Below are positions 1 through 10,360 of a stretch of DNA of 64,000 bases, piece by piece; positions within the stretch are counted from its first letter, which is position 1, and each line of letters opens with the position of its first letter. The DNA is from Monarcha castaneiventris obscurior (taxonomy: Eukaryota > Chordata > Aves > Passeriformes > Monarchidae), in the NCBI GenBank assembly GCA_026261815.1, contig JAMPIT010000437.1, positions 620,001 to 684,000 on the forward strand, given 5' to 3'. The notes below the pieces were generated by a model that ran no database searches, was not told the DNA's origin, and saw only the letters and a program-made list of their open reading frames with translations. Position numbers and translations under genes: made by a program.

Positions 1-500
1 GCATGTTTCAATCACTGTAATACTGTGTCTTCTAACAGAGCACCTTTATAATAAACTCAATTCCACCCTGACTATTCACTGCTGATATGTAACCTAGTGA
101 TAAATTAAACTACTGATTTATAGCCTAGAGGTAAATGAAGCTCCAGCTTAGGAAGCCTCTTAAAGCAATGTGGAGAGCTCATTTAGCCCTATGAAAAATG
201 TAGAGGTAGTGAAGAAATCTCAAGCAAGGGTCAATTGCTAATTAATCCTGACTGACAAAGCCTGTGGAACAGCACAGACTATTTATATACCACAGAAAGA
301 GCCTGATTCACAATAAATGACTTCTCCTATTATGTGATTATTTGAGGCTTCATTCAGCTGAGGCACGTCTTGTTTGGAATGGCAGATGAATTACACGGAG
401 AGGGAGCATAAAAATAGGATATTCTTTGAATCTGCTCCTCTGTGTTGAAAATCCTGTTCATTTCCAAACGTTTCGTGGTCAATTTCTTGCTTTCAGTTAG
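1..500. other. AT-rich non-coding DNA
   Basis: No credible coding frame is present. The stretch is AT-rich and of mixed composition, without tandem repeats or a recognisable transposon. Bases 240-430 have the look of a conserved non-coding element: homeodomain-type TAAT and ATTA cores in otherwise complex sequence. That is only an impression without an alignment. Confidence 0.4.
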
Positions 501-1555
501 GAAATGAAATGTTCCACGGATTCATGTTTGACAAAAGGTCCCAAGCAGCCCCAGCAGAATGCAGGCCCGCACACCCAGGCCGGGCTTTGTGCAGCTCCTT
601 GCAGTCTTTCTGCACTGTGGCTCTTCAGAGCTGGCCAGTTCCTCCTGGTGTGCACGGAATCCATGGGACGGGGCCCGAAAGGGCAGCGGGACAGACCCCT
701 GTCCAGCCAGGCCAGGGGGAGCCGGGCTGGGGAGCTGTGGGGTGGCCCTGAGCCCCGCAGGCCTGCGGGATGGCCGCGCTCCCCATGGGGCTGGCTCCGG
801 GCCCTGGCCTGGCTGGAGGGAATGGTGCTGGATGATCCAGCAGGTCATCGCCTGCTCGGGCACTGTATTATTGCATCAAGGTCCCTGTCCCTGCAGCAGC
901 AGGGGCAGGAAGCAGCACTTACAGCTTCCCAGCCTCCCGGCGCAGGCCGAGCAGGGTCATTAAACGCCTTTTACACGCAGCTGATTTTCCACCTCGCAGC
1001 TCCTGTGCCCTGCAGAGCTAACACCTCGCTCCACGCCCTGTGCGAGTGCCAGCTGCACACACCGAGCTGTCACAGCCACTGCTGAATCCTGCTGGGACGT
1101 GGGGCTGAGCCTCCTGGAGAGCTCCTGCTCAATTTTCAGGCCTCGCTGCATTTGTCATGGGGCAGTTGGAGCCATTGCAAAATCCCACCAAATTCCTGTC
1201 TGCTCCCACACTTCCTTTTTACCTGGAACATGCCAGAACCATGTGTTGGGCGTCCCACCTGAGAGAATGCTGGTCAGCTGGGGGGATTGGTCACCCAGGC
1301 AGATCTCCAGGCAGAGCGAGGGCTGGAGCCATGAGCTCCTGGGGAACCCCAAGAGTCTGTCATTAAACTGACCCTTTCTGTGTTGTATTCGTGGAAGGCA
1401 ATCAGTCCACCAGCACTTGGGGCCCAAGGTGATCCCTGTGATTATCCATAAACCTCAGAGGTGGGTGTAGTTGAAGAGGCCTTTCCCTGAGCCACTCACC
1501 TGGAGTTTCTAATCCATCCATATGCAAAGAGAACACAGCTGCAGCTCTGGCCTTT
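501..1555. other. GC-rich non-coding patch
   Basis: Bases 540-1080 are GC-rich and show short open frames on both strands in several phases. Their products are low-complexity or unrecognisable, with no domain, signal peptide or consistent splice context. I treat them as chance frames in stop-poor DNA. Bases 1100-1555 return to average composition with nothing identifiable. Confidence 0.45.
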
Positions 1556-1605
1556 GGGCTGGTAATTAATAATCAGTGACGGGCTGGTAATTAATAATCA
1601 GTGAC
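1556..1605. repeat. Exact 25-bp tandem duplication with homeodomain-like cores
   Basis: Two adjacent identical 25-bp copies occupy 1556-1580 and 1581-1605. Each contains GGTAATTAATAATCAG, with overlapping TAATTA and AATAATCA cores of the type bound by homeodomain proteins. Perfect identity implies a recent duplication or maintenance. Whether it is a regulatory element is inference. Confidence 0.85.
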
Positions 1606-3049
1606 AACGATGGGTTGTGATTATCAGGGACAAGATTCAGCTCATTATCTCACTTCTGTGACCACCTAAAAGTTCCACCTTCCTTCATGCTGTGCAATCT
1701 TTGACTAGCAAATGAAATTAAAACTGTTCTGATTTTGTGGTCATGCTTGTAACATATTTTCCCTCTGGGTATGTTTGGGAATCTTCTAACTACAAATCAT
1801 TCGCTTAAGACACCACAAAGTTTGAAGTAAACAGTTATTTAGAGCTTAACATTTGCCAGATCCACGCCAACAGCAATTCTCATTCGTGAGCTGTATTTGC
1901 TTCCTGCAGCTCATGGGTTAATGCTTTTTCCCATTTATGCCCAGTAATTCTTACATATCTTTAACACAACATGAAATCAGTATGAAACCCACACGTGAAC
2001 TGCTGTCACTTTGTACATTTGCATAACACAGCACCGTGGACATTTTTGTTTTAATCCACTTGATATAACACCAAATTAATGAGCAGGGTGGGGAATGAGC
2101 AGCACCCGGCCCTGCTTTCAGCAGGAGGGCACGCTGGGTGTGCTGGTGAGCCTGGTGCCCACTGTGCCCTGTGTGGAAGGGGCTGGGGAGGCTGCAGGGC
2201 TGTTTTGGTGGCTGCCAGCCCTCGTGCGAGTGCTGTGGAGCCTCTGCTGCCTCTGCACCGCCAGGGACATGCCGAGGGTTTGGCTCTGCAGGGAGGCCCC
2301 ACAGCCAAACCCCAGCGGCCTGTGAGCCCCAGGAGGGGTCACGGGAAGCTCCTCTGAGCTTGGTGCCCTCCTCCTTTTGGGTGAGGAAGGACACAGGGAT
2401 CCAGGCACTCCTGGGAGTGTCTGGAGCCCGACTGCATGGGCACGGCAATTTCAAATACTTCAAAGACATAGGACTTAGGACTTGGCATGTGGCTGTGAAT
2501 TACTGTGTGTTCCAAGGCCATGTGTGAAAATGCTTCTTTTTCTGGTGTGCTGTGATTTTAGTATTGTTAAGTTCAATTTTTTTGTAAACACTAGTGAAAT
2601 CTGACCGTGACATCTGCAAGGACAGTGCTACCTTTTATTTACACTCAGGTTATGTAGCTGCTTTAATTAAAGAGTAAAAAATCTTCTTATTTGTCTATAA
2701 TTTTAATGAACAGAAATATATTTGGGTTTGAAGTTGCAACTATTTTTAGTGGCAGCAGAAGTGCGGCCCCAGCGTTGCTGGTGCTGCACCACCGCACCGA
2801 GCAGCTCGTGTTGGAGCCGCCCCAGTAACATTATGAAACACTCCTTCTGCCTTTTGTGTTGTTAATTCATGTTTCCAGGAGATTCTTCCGGCAGTGATAT
2901 GTCTTTAAAAATAGATAATAAAAGGCTTGCAAAATATCTACATTTTAAAACCTTGAGAGGAACCAGGCAGCCCAAATGAGAATCAAAATAGGTGAATAAA
3001 TGAGTGATGCTTAGCCTTCAAAGACAAAGGAGGCATGTAGAAATGTGGT
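1606..3049. other. Intergenic DNA, no gene seen
   Basis: Bases 1606-2070 and 2520-3049 are AT-rich. Bases 2080-2440 are GC-rich, with overlapping short frames on both strands that resemble no protein family. No tandem repeat or RNA gene was recognised. Confidence 0.4.
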
Positions 3050-3320
3050 GACAGAACAAGGGGGAATGGCTTTACGCTGAGGGTAGATAGACATTAGGTA
3101 TTAGAAGAAAATCATTCCCTGTGAGGGTGGGCAGGCCCTGGCACAGGGTGCCCAGAGCAGCTGTGGCTGCCCCTGGGTCCCTGGCAGTGCCCAAGGCCAG
3201 GTTGGACATTGGGGCTTGTGGAGCCTGGGACAGTGGGAGGTGTCCCTGCCATGGCAGGGGTGGCACTGGGTGAGCTTTAAGGTCTGTTCCAACCCAAGCC
3301 ATTCCATGATTCCGTGATAT
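3050..3320 (+). mobile_element. CR1 LINE, 3' end fragment
   Basis: The sequence follows the avian CR1 3' region in order. It has an acaagggggaatggcttt segment, then the run with 'ggccctggcacagggtgccc', 'agagcagctgtggctgcccc', 'cccaaggccaggttggac' and 'gggacagtgg'. It ends 'ttccaacccaagccattc' followed by CR1-type octamer repeats ATTCCATG and ATTCCGTG near 3300-3320. The copy is 5'-truncated, as is usual for CR1, and has no intact reverse transcriptase. Confidence 0.9.
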
Positions 3321-4169
3321 TTGGGGTCAGCGTGTCCGCACGGGTCACACCTGTGCAGTTCCAGAGGCAGCAGGCTGACTTGCTGCCCCATTCCCACCTG
3401 CTCCAAGCCCTCTCCCATTCCCAGTATTCAGCCAGAGATGAACCTGCTCCCAGTCCCTCTCCCTGAACAGATCAAAGCTAGATCTGTCCTACAGAAGCTG
3501 CTTTTTCCCCTCTGGCAGTGGCTGCTGTGTCTTGGTTTCCTTGCAGGATGTTGAGTGACTGTTCCTTCCCAAACAGCTTAATGGGTGAAATCTGATTAAA
3601 ACATGGAACCCCTCTGTTATCTGTGCCTTCCCTGCCGTGTAGGTATTTCGGGTTTTATGTTGGGCTGTATTTCCATGCCATTGTCTCGTCTCACTGCCTG
3701 CAGCTGCCTCAACTTCACACCACGTGCAGTTTCGTTCTGTTCCCTCCTCATCATGTGAGATGGCTGCAGGTACATATTGGTACTTCACTGATTTCACCTG
3801 ATTTATTTTAAGATTTATTTACCTTTCTCTCTAATTTTCTTCCTCTTCATTTATCTTTTCCCTTCATGCAAATGGTTCAGCTACCCATTAAAATTATTCC
3901 ATTAAAATTATATTTTCTTTCCAGTAAATGAATTCCGTCTTCAACAAATCATGCTGCTCCATGCCTATTGCAGAATTTCCTTTCCATTCCAAAACCTGCT
4001 GAGGCCCAAAGGCCTCATCTTCCCTCAGCACATAAACCTTGAAATGCTCCAAGTCAGGCAGGTCCAGGGCCCTGCTCTGGCTGGTTGTGTTTGACACGAG
4101 CAGACACAGGCAATGTGTTAACACCAGATTTAATATCTGAGCTGACTGGGCATTTATCTCTGGTTCCAC
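3321..4169. other. Intergenic DNA, no gene seen
   Basis: Mixed-composition DNA between two CR1 fragments. A T-rich run lies at about 3790-3870. Short open frames occur on both strands but none resembles a known protein or has splice support. Confidence 0.4.
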
Positions 4170-4250
4170 AAAATCACAGAGTCATTTATGTTGGAAAAGG
4201 CCTCCAAGACCAACAAGTCCAACTACAATGGCTTCCTTTAACCCTGGCCT
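4170..4250 (-). mobile_element. CR1 LINE, short 3' end fragment
   Basis: The stretch reads as the reverse complement of a CR1 3' end. It contains aaatcacagagtcat (the inverted octamer tail), then 'gttggaaaaggcctccaaga' and 'ccaacaagtccaactacaat'. These words are typical of inverted CR1 ends in birds. Only about 80 bp remain. Confidence 0.8.
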
Positions 4251-5207
4251 AAGCAGGCAAAGGTAATTTGTGACCCTGGCAGAGGTGAGGCAGCGCATGG
4301 ACCCAGGGGATGTTTGTTTCTAAACTTTAATTTACAGCATTTCGAAAGCAAAGACCAGCCTGTGGCAAGAGGCAGTGGGTGGAACAGGCAAATAATGAAA
4401 TAAACGGGGGTTTTCAGACTGTGCAGCTTGGGTTTCTGCTGGCAGCAGCAGGCCCTGGCTCCGCTGGCAGCGGGAGGGAGATGCTGGGAATGCTGCTCGG
4501 ATGGAGCTGAGCTTGAGCAGGGCTGGAGCAGGGCAGTGCTGGGGGGCTGCTGGCAGAAGGGGCACGTTCTGTGGGGTTTATCCTGAGCTGTCACAGGCAG
4601 TGGGTGTCAGCAGCAGCAGCAGTGCCTGTGTGCGAGGCACCAAGGGGACAGTGAAGTGGTGGGTGTATTTATATCCCCAGGGGCACACAGCCCCACAGGG
4701 CTGCCTGGGGAGTGCTGTTACCCTCTGTGAGCGACCCATGGCCTGCCACAGCCACCAGCACCATGTCCTGCAGTGCCAGGGCAAGCTGGATATCCCAAAT
4801 GAGAACCAGGCAGAGACTCCCACCAGGAAACCCATTCGCAGGGTCCTGAGTGACTGCTGCCTGCCCGTGGGAGCATCCTTGTGTCCTTAAGTGATCATCG
4901 GAAAATCTGCTCATTTAAAGTGCTGGAAACGCCATTTACCCTTCCTGGCATTTCCCTACAGCCAAGGAACAGCGGAGCTGTTAATGTTAATAATTCATAG
5001 AAGACTTCTCCCTTCAGTTTATGGCTCTTCCACGCAGCAGCACCAGGATCTGCCCTGCACCCTCCTCCCCCAGCTGGGGCAATGACCTGGGATGGACTGA
5101 AATCCATCAGAAAGAGCTCTGCTGCTCCCAGGGACCTTCCCCAGCAGGGCGAGAGCCTTAACCAAAGCCAGGTCCTAACTTTTATGATGAGAGTGATATA
5201 ACCCTGC
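4251..5207. other. Intergenic DNA, moderately GC-rich
   Basis: Bases 4400-4880 are GC-rich, with short overlapping frames on both strands whose products are unrecognisable. There is a short CAG run near 4610-4622. No gene is supported. Confidence 0.4.
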
Positions 5208-5290
5208 ACAGGTTTCTCAGGAGGCTGTGGCTGCCCCTCCACTCAAAGTGTTCAAGGCCAGGTTGGCTCCTGGTGGGTGGCAGGGCTGTG
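5208..5290 (+). mobile_element. Probable CR1 LINE remnant
   Basis: The words 'aggaggctgtggctgcccct', 'caaagtgttcaaggccaggt' and 'tggctcctggtgggtggcag' match the CR1 segment just upstream of its 3' end in order and spacing. The remnant is short and diverged. A chance GC-rich match is possible but less likely. Confidence 0.55.
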
Positions 5291-6469
5291 CCCCGTGCTG
5301 TGCCGGCATTCAGGCATTTACTGGCAGAGATTTCCCTGTGGAAGCCAGGCTGCTTGGTCACAAATGCATTTCCTTCCACTGTGAATAATGGCCTTTTGTA
5401 GGGAACTGATTTTTCTCCAAGACAGCGACTGAGAAATGACCCAGCCATGGAGCCAGCAGGGCAAGTGTCAGGTGCTTGGGCCAGACAGAGGTGTGGAGGA
5501 GCAGTGCAGAGTCAGGGGGACACCCACCCTTGGTACCACCCAAACAGACCCAAGGGACTGGCAGAGGAGGGGAAGGGATGCTCCTGCACGCAGCCAAGCA
5601 TCCCAAATGCACATGCCAGAGGCTTGGGGCACAGCCCTGGGACCAGCAGATGAGGGCTTGCTCACTTGGTCTCTCTGGGAGAAGCTCTTGGGGATTAGAA
5701 CGAAGTTTTTGTACCAAATAACGTTATTGTCAATTTCAGAATTAAAGAGTACTTTTAGGACTCCACAGAAGTTAAATTCTTAGCAGACTATTGAGTTCTA
5801 ATATCCTCAGTAAAAACACCGGAGTATTTCAGTCATACGTTGAAGATAATTAAGCTCTGCATTGTAGAAGGCAAATCATTTGTTTGGTATTACTGGCCCA
5901 TCACTATCCCCATCCCTGTCCCCATCCCTATAGTGGCCCCAGGACCCAGATGGGTGCAGCAGGATGGGTTTCACCTCTCCCTGCTCCCCTCGGCTGCAAT
6001 TGGGCAAATCCAACAGGAAAAATGGCCTTGCAGGGGTTTGTAGCAGTTTCCAATGCAGGGACAGCTGCCAGGCCAGAGGGAAGCAGGTCCCGGGTGCTGC
6101 CTGTGCTCCCTTGGCAGTGCAGCTCTCCTCCTCCTCAGCAATGTGTCAGGACATGTTTGGCACAAATAAAAAGTTGTTGTTTAACATTCTTGTGTATTTG
6201 TGAGCGGTGGCAGTGATGCTTCCTGTAAAACAGAGCTGCGAGCGTGGCAAAGCTGTTTGATGTTACAGCCTTATTTAAACAGCATTTAGATAGTAAAAGC
6301 AGTCATTCCCCTCATCCCCACATACCAGCTACCCATTAAAATTCCTTCTCATGCTCTTGCACAAAGACTAATTTTGGCAGAAGGCTGACTTGCCCTAGAT
6401 TTTTAAAAGACTACTTGTTTTAAAACAAAGTCCTTTGGGGAAGGGAGAGAGCTGGGTGAGGATTGCTCC
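5291..6469. other. Intergenic DNA, no gene seen
   Basis: Mixed composition, with a minor CCCATCCCTGTC-type repeat at about 5905-5935. Short open frames on both strands at 5440-5780 and 5960-6210 overlap one another and resemble no known family. Confidence 0.4.
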
Positions 6470-6625
6470 CTCCCCCTGCCCTCCCCAGTCTCACCACCCT
6501 GACCACCCCCCATCCCATCACCCCTGGTCACCCCCATCCCACCACCCCCACTCTGTCACCTCCCGGCCCCAGAAGGTGCAGTATTCTCTTCCTCCTCCTC
6601 CTCTTCCTCCTCCCCTCCCATGGAG
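6470..6625. repeat. Pyrimidine-rich low-complexity tract
   Basis: A strongly C/T-rich run on the + strand begins with imperfect CACCCC/CATCCC repeats at about 6480-6550. It ends in a (TCC/CTT)n run at about 6586-6622. The short frames across it encode only Pro/His/Ser-rich low complexity. Confidence 0.75.
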
Positions 6626-9600
6626 GGGCTCCTGGCCCCTCAGAGGGTGATGGAGGGGAGCTTTGGGCACGGAGCAGGAGGAGCCAAGGGAAGATTGAAT
6701 ATCTGTCATTCACCTTGACACTGACACACTAAAAATAAAGTTAAATGCGTTTAAAAACAAATTATGCCAATATTCAGGTATTACTTAAGGGACTCGACTC
6801 AGAATAAAGCTCTGGGTTTTCAAGCTGGCTCTCACTACCATCAGAAAAGCTTTTCACCAAGATATTCCTTTGTTTCTGAGTTGTTCCCTCTCATTCAGAC
6901 TCTGGGCAAAGTGTCACTTGATTGAGACAACTGAGAACAGCAAAAAATCAGAAGAAACCTGACCCACAGGTGTCCTGTAGAACCCAGAGCAAACAGGTCC
7001 AGAGAGACCCACAGAGGCAAATCAACAGCCAAACCCTCCCGGGGAGCAGATGGAGGAGCTGACTTGTCTGTTTGGCTGTGATTCAACAAAAATGTTCTCT
7101 ACCCTTCCCTTTCTGCATGGGGATAAATCTGCAAAAGAAAACATTTCTCGCTGCTGTGTGCTGGCAGGGCTGGTGCCACCCCAGCAGGATCCAGCACTGC
7201 CACAGCCCCTCAGGCACCCTCCTTACTGAGAGCTCCAAAAGCTGCTTTGGCTGCAGGGTCACCAACAGGCTGCCAAAACCAGGAGAGGCTCAATACCAGT
7301 GAATCCCATTCCTCAGTGAATCCCATTCCCCAGTAAATGGCTGCACAAGCAGCTGCCCATGGTGCATGTACATAAGGAGGCAGACCTGCATTTTTGGCTG
7401 AATTTAGCAGCTCTCTGTAGCATCCCAGGCCATGGTGACACCACGGAATGGCTCCACAGAGGGACGTTGCCTTTGAAGCCCCCGTGGGGACTCGTGGGTG
7501 CCCTGCCCACGGCAGGGATGGAGCTGGGCCGTGGCAGCTGCAGGTCATCCCCTGGCCCCACAGGGGCTCAGCCTGAACTGGGGCAGGGCTGGGGCTGCTG
7601 CCACCGCCACAGAGGCTCCAGGTCGGCGTCGTGGCCCCGATCCTTCACCCCGGGGTTTGGCCACCGGCTCTGCTCATTTAAGCTGTCCTGTAACTGATAG
7701 TGGAAGGGATGAGTCAGCCCTAAGTATAGTTACCTGCACCCAAAATCGAGCCAAGCCCTGCAGCACCCGGGGCTCCGGCTGCAGGTCAGCCAGGAGCGTC
7801 TCCCAAACCCCTGGGAGCTGCTGGTGTGGCACAGGGAGGCACCACAGGTGGCCGTGGCTTTTTGCCTGCTTTTACCCTCAGTCCAGGAGGGGATTCCAAA
7901 GCAAACCCTCAGAAACTATTTCCCTCTATTGAATGTACAGAAACACAAGCTTTCAGTTATTCCTTTTCTTGATCAATTCACACTGACCAGAGCTCATGAA
8001 CAGGATCAATTTACACCACATCTAAAAATACACCATCAGCTACACACAGATGGATCTAAGGGAGGTGTGTGTGTGTGTGTGACTATGTGCATGTGCACAT
8101 ATCCCTAAAACTCTAAGATACACCTGTAGTTTACACAAATTCCTGATACTTCCTGGAAAGGATGGGGAGGCAGAGAACACAATGCCCCAGCAGTGCACAA
8201 ATGGGGCCTTTGTCCTTTGCCATGAAACGCCCCTACCCACAAGACTCAGGAGCAGATCCAGAAGCATCAGCAACTTCACATTGATGGGAAACCTCCAGAA
8301 GGGAAGAGGAGCCAGAGCAGCTCCGCCCCATTGTCCTCATCAGCATCCAACGCCAAGGGTTGAGGGGCCGCATTCTGGGCTTTGCTTGGCCTCTTTGGCT
8401 GAACTGTTTAAAATAGCAAACAGAAGAATTTGCCTCTCAGACTAAGATAAACTCCAGTTAACTCATGACAGGATCTACACAGCAAACCCCAGGAACAATC
8501 TGCACGTTGTGAAATGCTCCCAGGTCTCAGTGGTGTGAGCTGTGTGCTGTCTCGCAGCCGCACCACTGGTGCTGCCTGCTGCAGCCAGTGAGCACAAACC
8601 CCAGGCTGAAGCACTGTGTTGTGACTAACCCCACTTACCACCTGTAATTAAACACCAGACTGATGCTCTGGAGCTACCCAAGTGACAGGGCAGGAACAGA
8701 GGCTGCTCAGAGGAGCCTTGCTGGGGCACAGTGGTTCCCAGATGGATTTTGGAGTCAGGGTGCTTCCAGCAGCACCACGGATGTGAGACGGGCTGCAGAC
8801 CCAGCTAGGGGCTCTGCACTGGCTGGGGCTGAATGGGGCTGTGCCCCAGAGCCACCCACAGGAACAGGGACACGCCAGGCCAGGGCTCCTCCAGAGGCTT
8901 CTGCTCTTCTTTCCCAGAATCATTGTAAGGGTATAAACATCCACATGGAATCACTGAAAATGAGTCATATTTCAGTGCCATCTAATTATTAGATATTGTA
9001 CATGATATTTGTCAGCTCGTGCTGTGTACAGTTACTTTACATAATACCTGGGGAGATGTGTCAGGCTCCAGTGGTTTCCAAGGTCTTTGCTTTGAAATGG
9101 ATTGAAGCGTGGTGCTCATTTCCATTAACTCCAAACCTGTAGAGCTGTTCACATGTTGTATCCAGCTGAACGAGGTGCCTTTTTGGGCAGGTGGCAGTGA
9201 CACCTCTGAGAGGGGACGAGGCTGTGGCACTGCCATTTTCCTCTGCAAGATGCTCTGAGCCTGGCTGGGCACTCCCTGCCTCTCCTAAGGGTCACCAAAG
9301 CCACAAGTGTTTCAATCCCTCTGGTCCCTGTTGTGTCTGAGCCTCAGTGCCTTTAGGATCTGCTTCTCCCCCAGCTGCCCCCTGGGCTCAGGGTATGGTG
9401 CCATCGGGACAGAAGGGTGGCAAGGAATGGTGGGGATACCCCAAACCATGCAGGAAGTGTGGAGCAGCAAAGCACTGTCAAAACCCCATCATCTTTCTGT
9501 GAAAGCCACTTAAGTGGGATATAAACTTTCCCTGACGAATCTAATACATTTGTCTTGGTGCCAAGTGACCATTAAATGAACACGATCCAAAAACCACATT

Positions 9601-9959
9601 AGCCCATCCTGAAGTGTGGGTCCCAGGGATGCCGAGGGGCTGCCAGCTCCAGCCCCGTATGTGGGAGCTGCAGCCTCTCCAGCTCAGGTCCTGCAGCTCG
9701 TGGTGGACAGGGCAGGTCCATCCTGTGGGAGCAGGGACTCTCCCTCACCACCAGCAGCCCCAGGATGATGCCACAAGGCCTGATGTGGCCAGGGAGCACC
9801 GCAGTGGCCCCAAACCCGCGGCAGCAGCACAGCCCCTGATCCTCCTGCACCTGCAGCATGGGCAGTGAGGCTCAAGGCGATGACAACAGATGGCTCCTGC
9901 CACTGCATGAGGTAACAGGAGCTCTGGACAAACCCCTCCAGAGGAAAAGGAGCAGAGAG
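6626..9959. other. Intergenic DNA with one short GT microsatellite
   Basis: No credible coding frame. An uninterrupted (GT)8 run is present at about 8065-8080. Bases 7420-7660 and 9600-9850 are somewhat GC-rich. No recognisable mobile element, RNA gene or promoter was found. Confidence 0.4.
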
Positions 9960-10360
9960 AGGAGCAGAGGAGGGGAGGTGAGAGCCGCCCGTGCCTGCTC
10001 CTGCTGGCACCCGGCACTGCCTGCAGCCTTCCCCTCGCCGCTCCCGCCCAGCCCGGCCCAGCCGTGGCCCCACAGCACCCCAGAAGGATGCTAAGGGGGC
10101 TGCGGAGCGCTCCCGGCCGGCAGCGGAGGAGGAGGAGCGGCGCTGCCTTTGCCGGGTGCGCTCCCAGCGCCGGCAGCGAGGCCTGAACGGGCGGACGCCC
10201 CCTCCCAGCGCTCCCAGCTCCCAGCCTCCCTCCGAAACCTCTCCCAAACCCTGCTGCTGTCACTGCTACAGGGCTATATTTAGCCGCCTCTCTGTCTCCG
10301 AACCGCCCGGCTTAAGGGATGTGAGGTTTCGCAGGCGGTTTGCAGAGCGGGGTGAGCGCC
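9960..10360. promoter_or_regulatory. CpG island, candidate unannotated promoter
   Basis: CpG-rich sequence stands out from its AT-balanced surroundings, with many GCGC, CCGG and CGCTCCC words between 10010 and 10350. It contains a TATA/MEF2-type box at 10274-10283. It is followed by a donor-like GCGGG|GTGAGC, with GT at 10352-10353. Together these could form a promoter plus a short first exon on the + strand. No protein family is recognisable in the open frames here, so any product may be non-coding or begin in a later exon. Promoter function is inference. Confidence 0.45.
10274..10283. promoter_or_regulatory. TATA-like / MEF2-consensus box
   Basis: CTATATTTAG is the reverse complement of CTAAATATAG, an exact fit to the MEF2 consensus CTA(A/T)4TAG. 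It also includes TATATTTA, a plausible TATA box. It lies inside a CpG island, where an AT-rich decamer is unusual. Confidence 0.5.
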
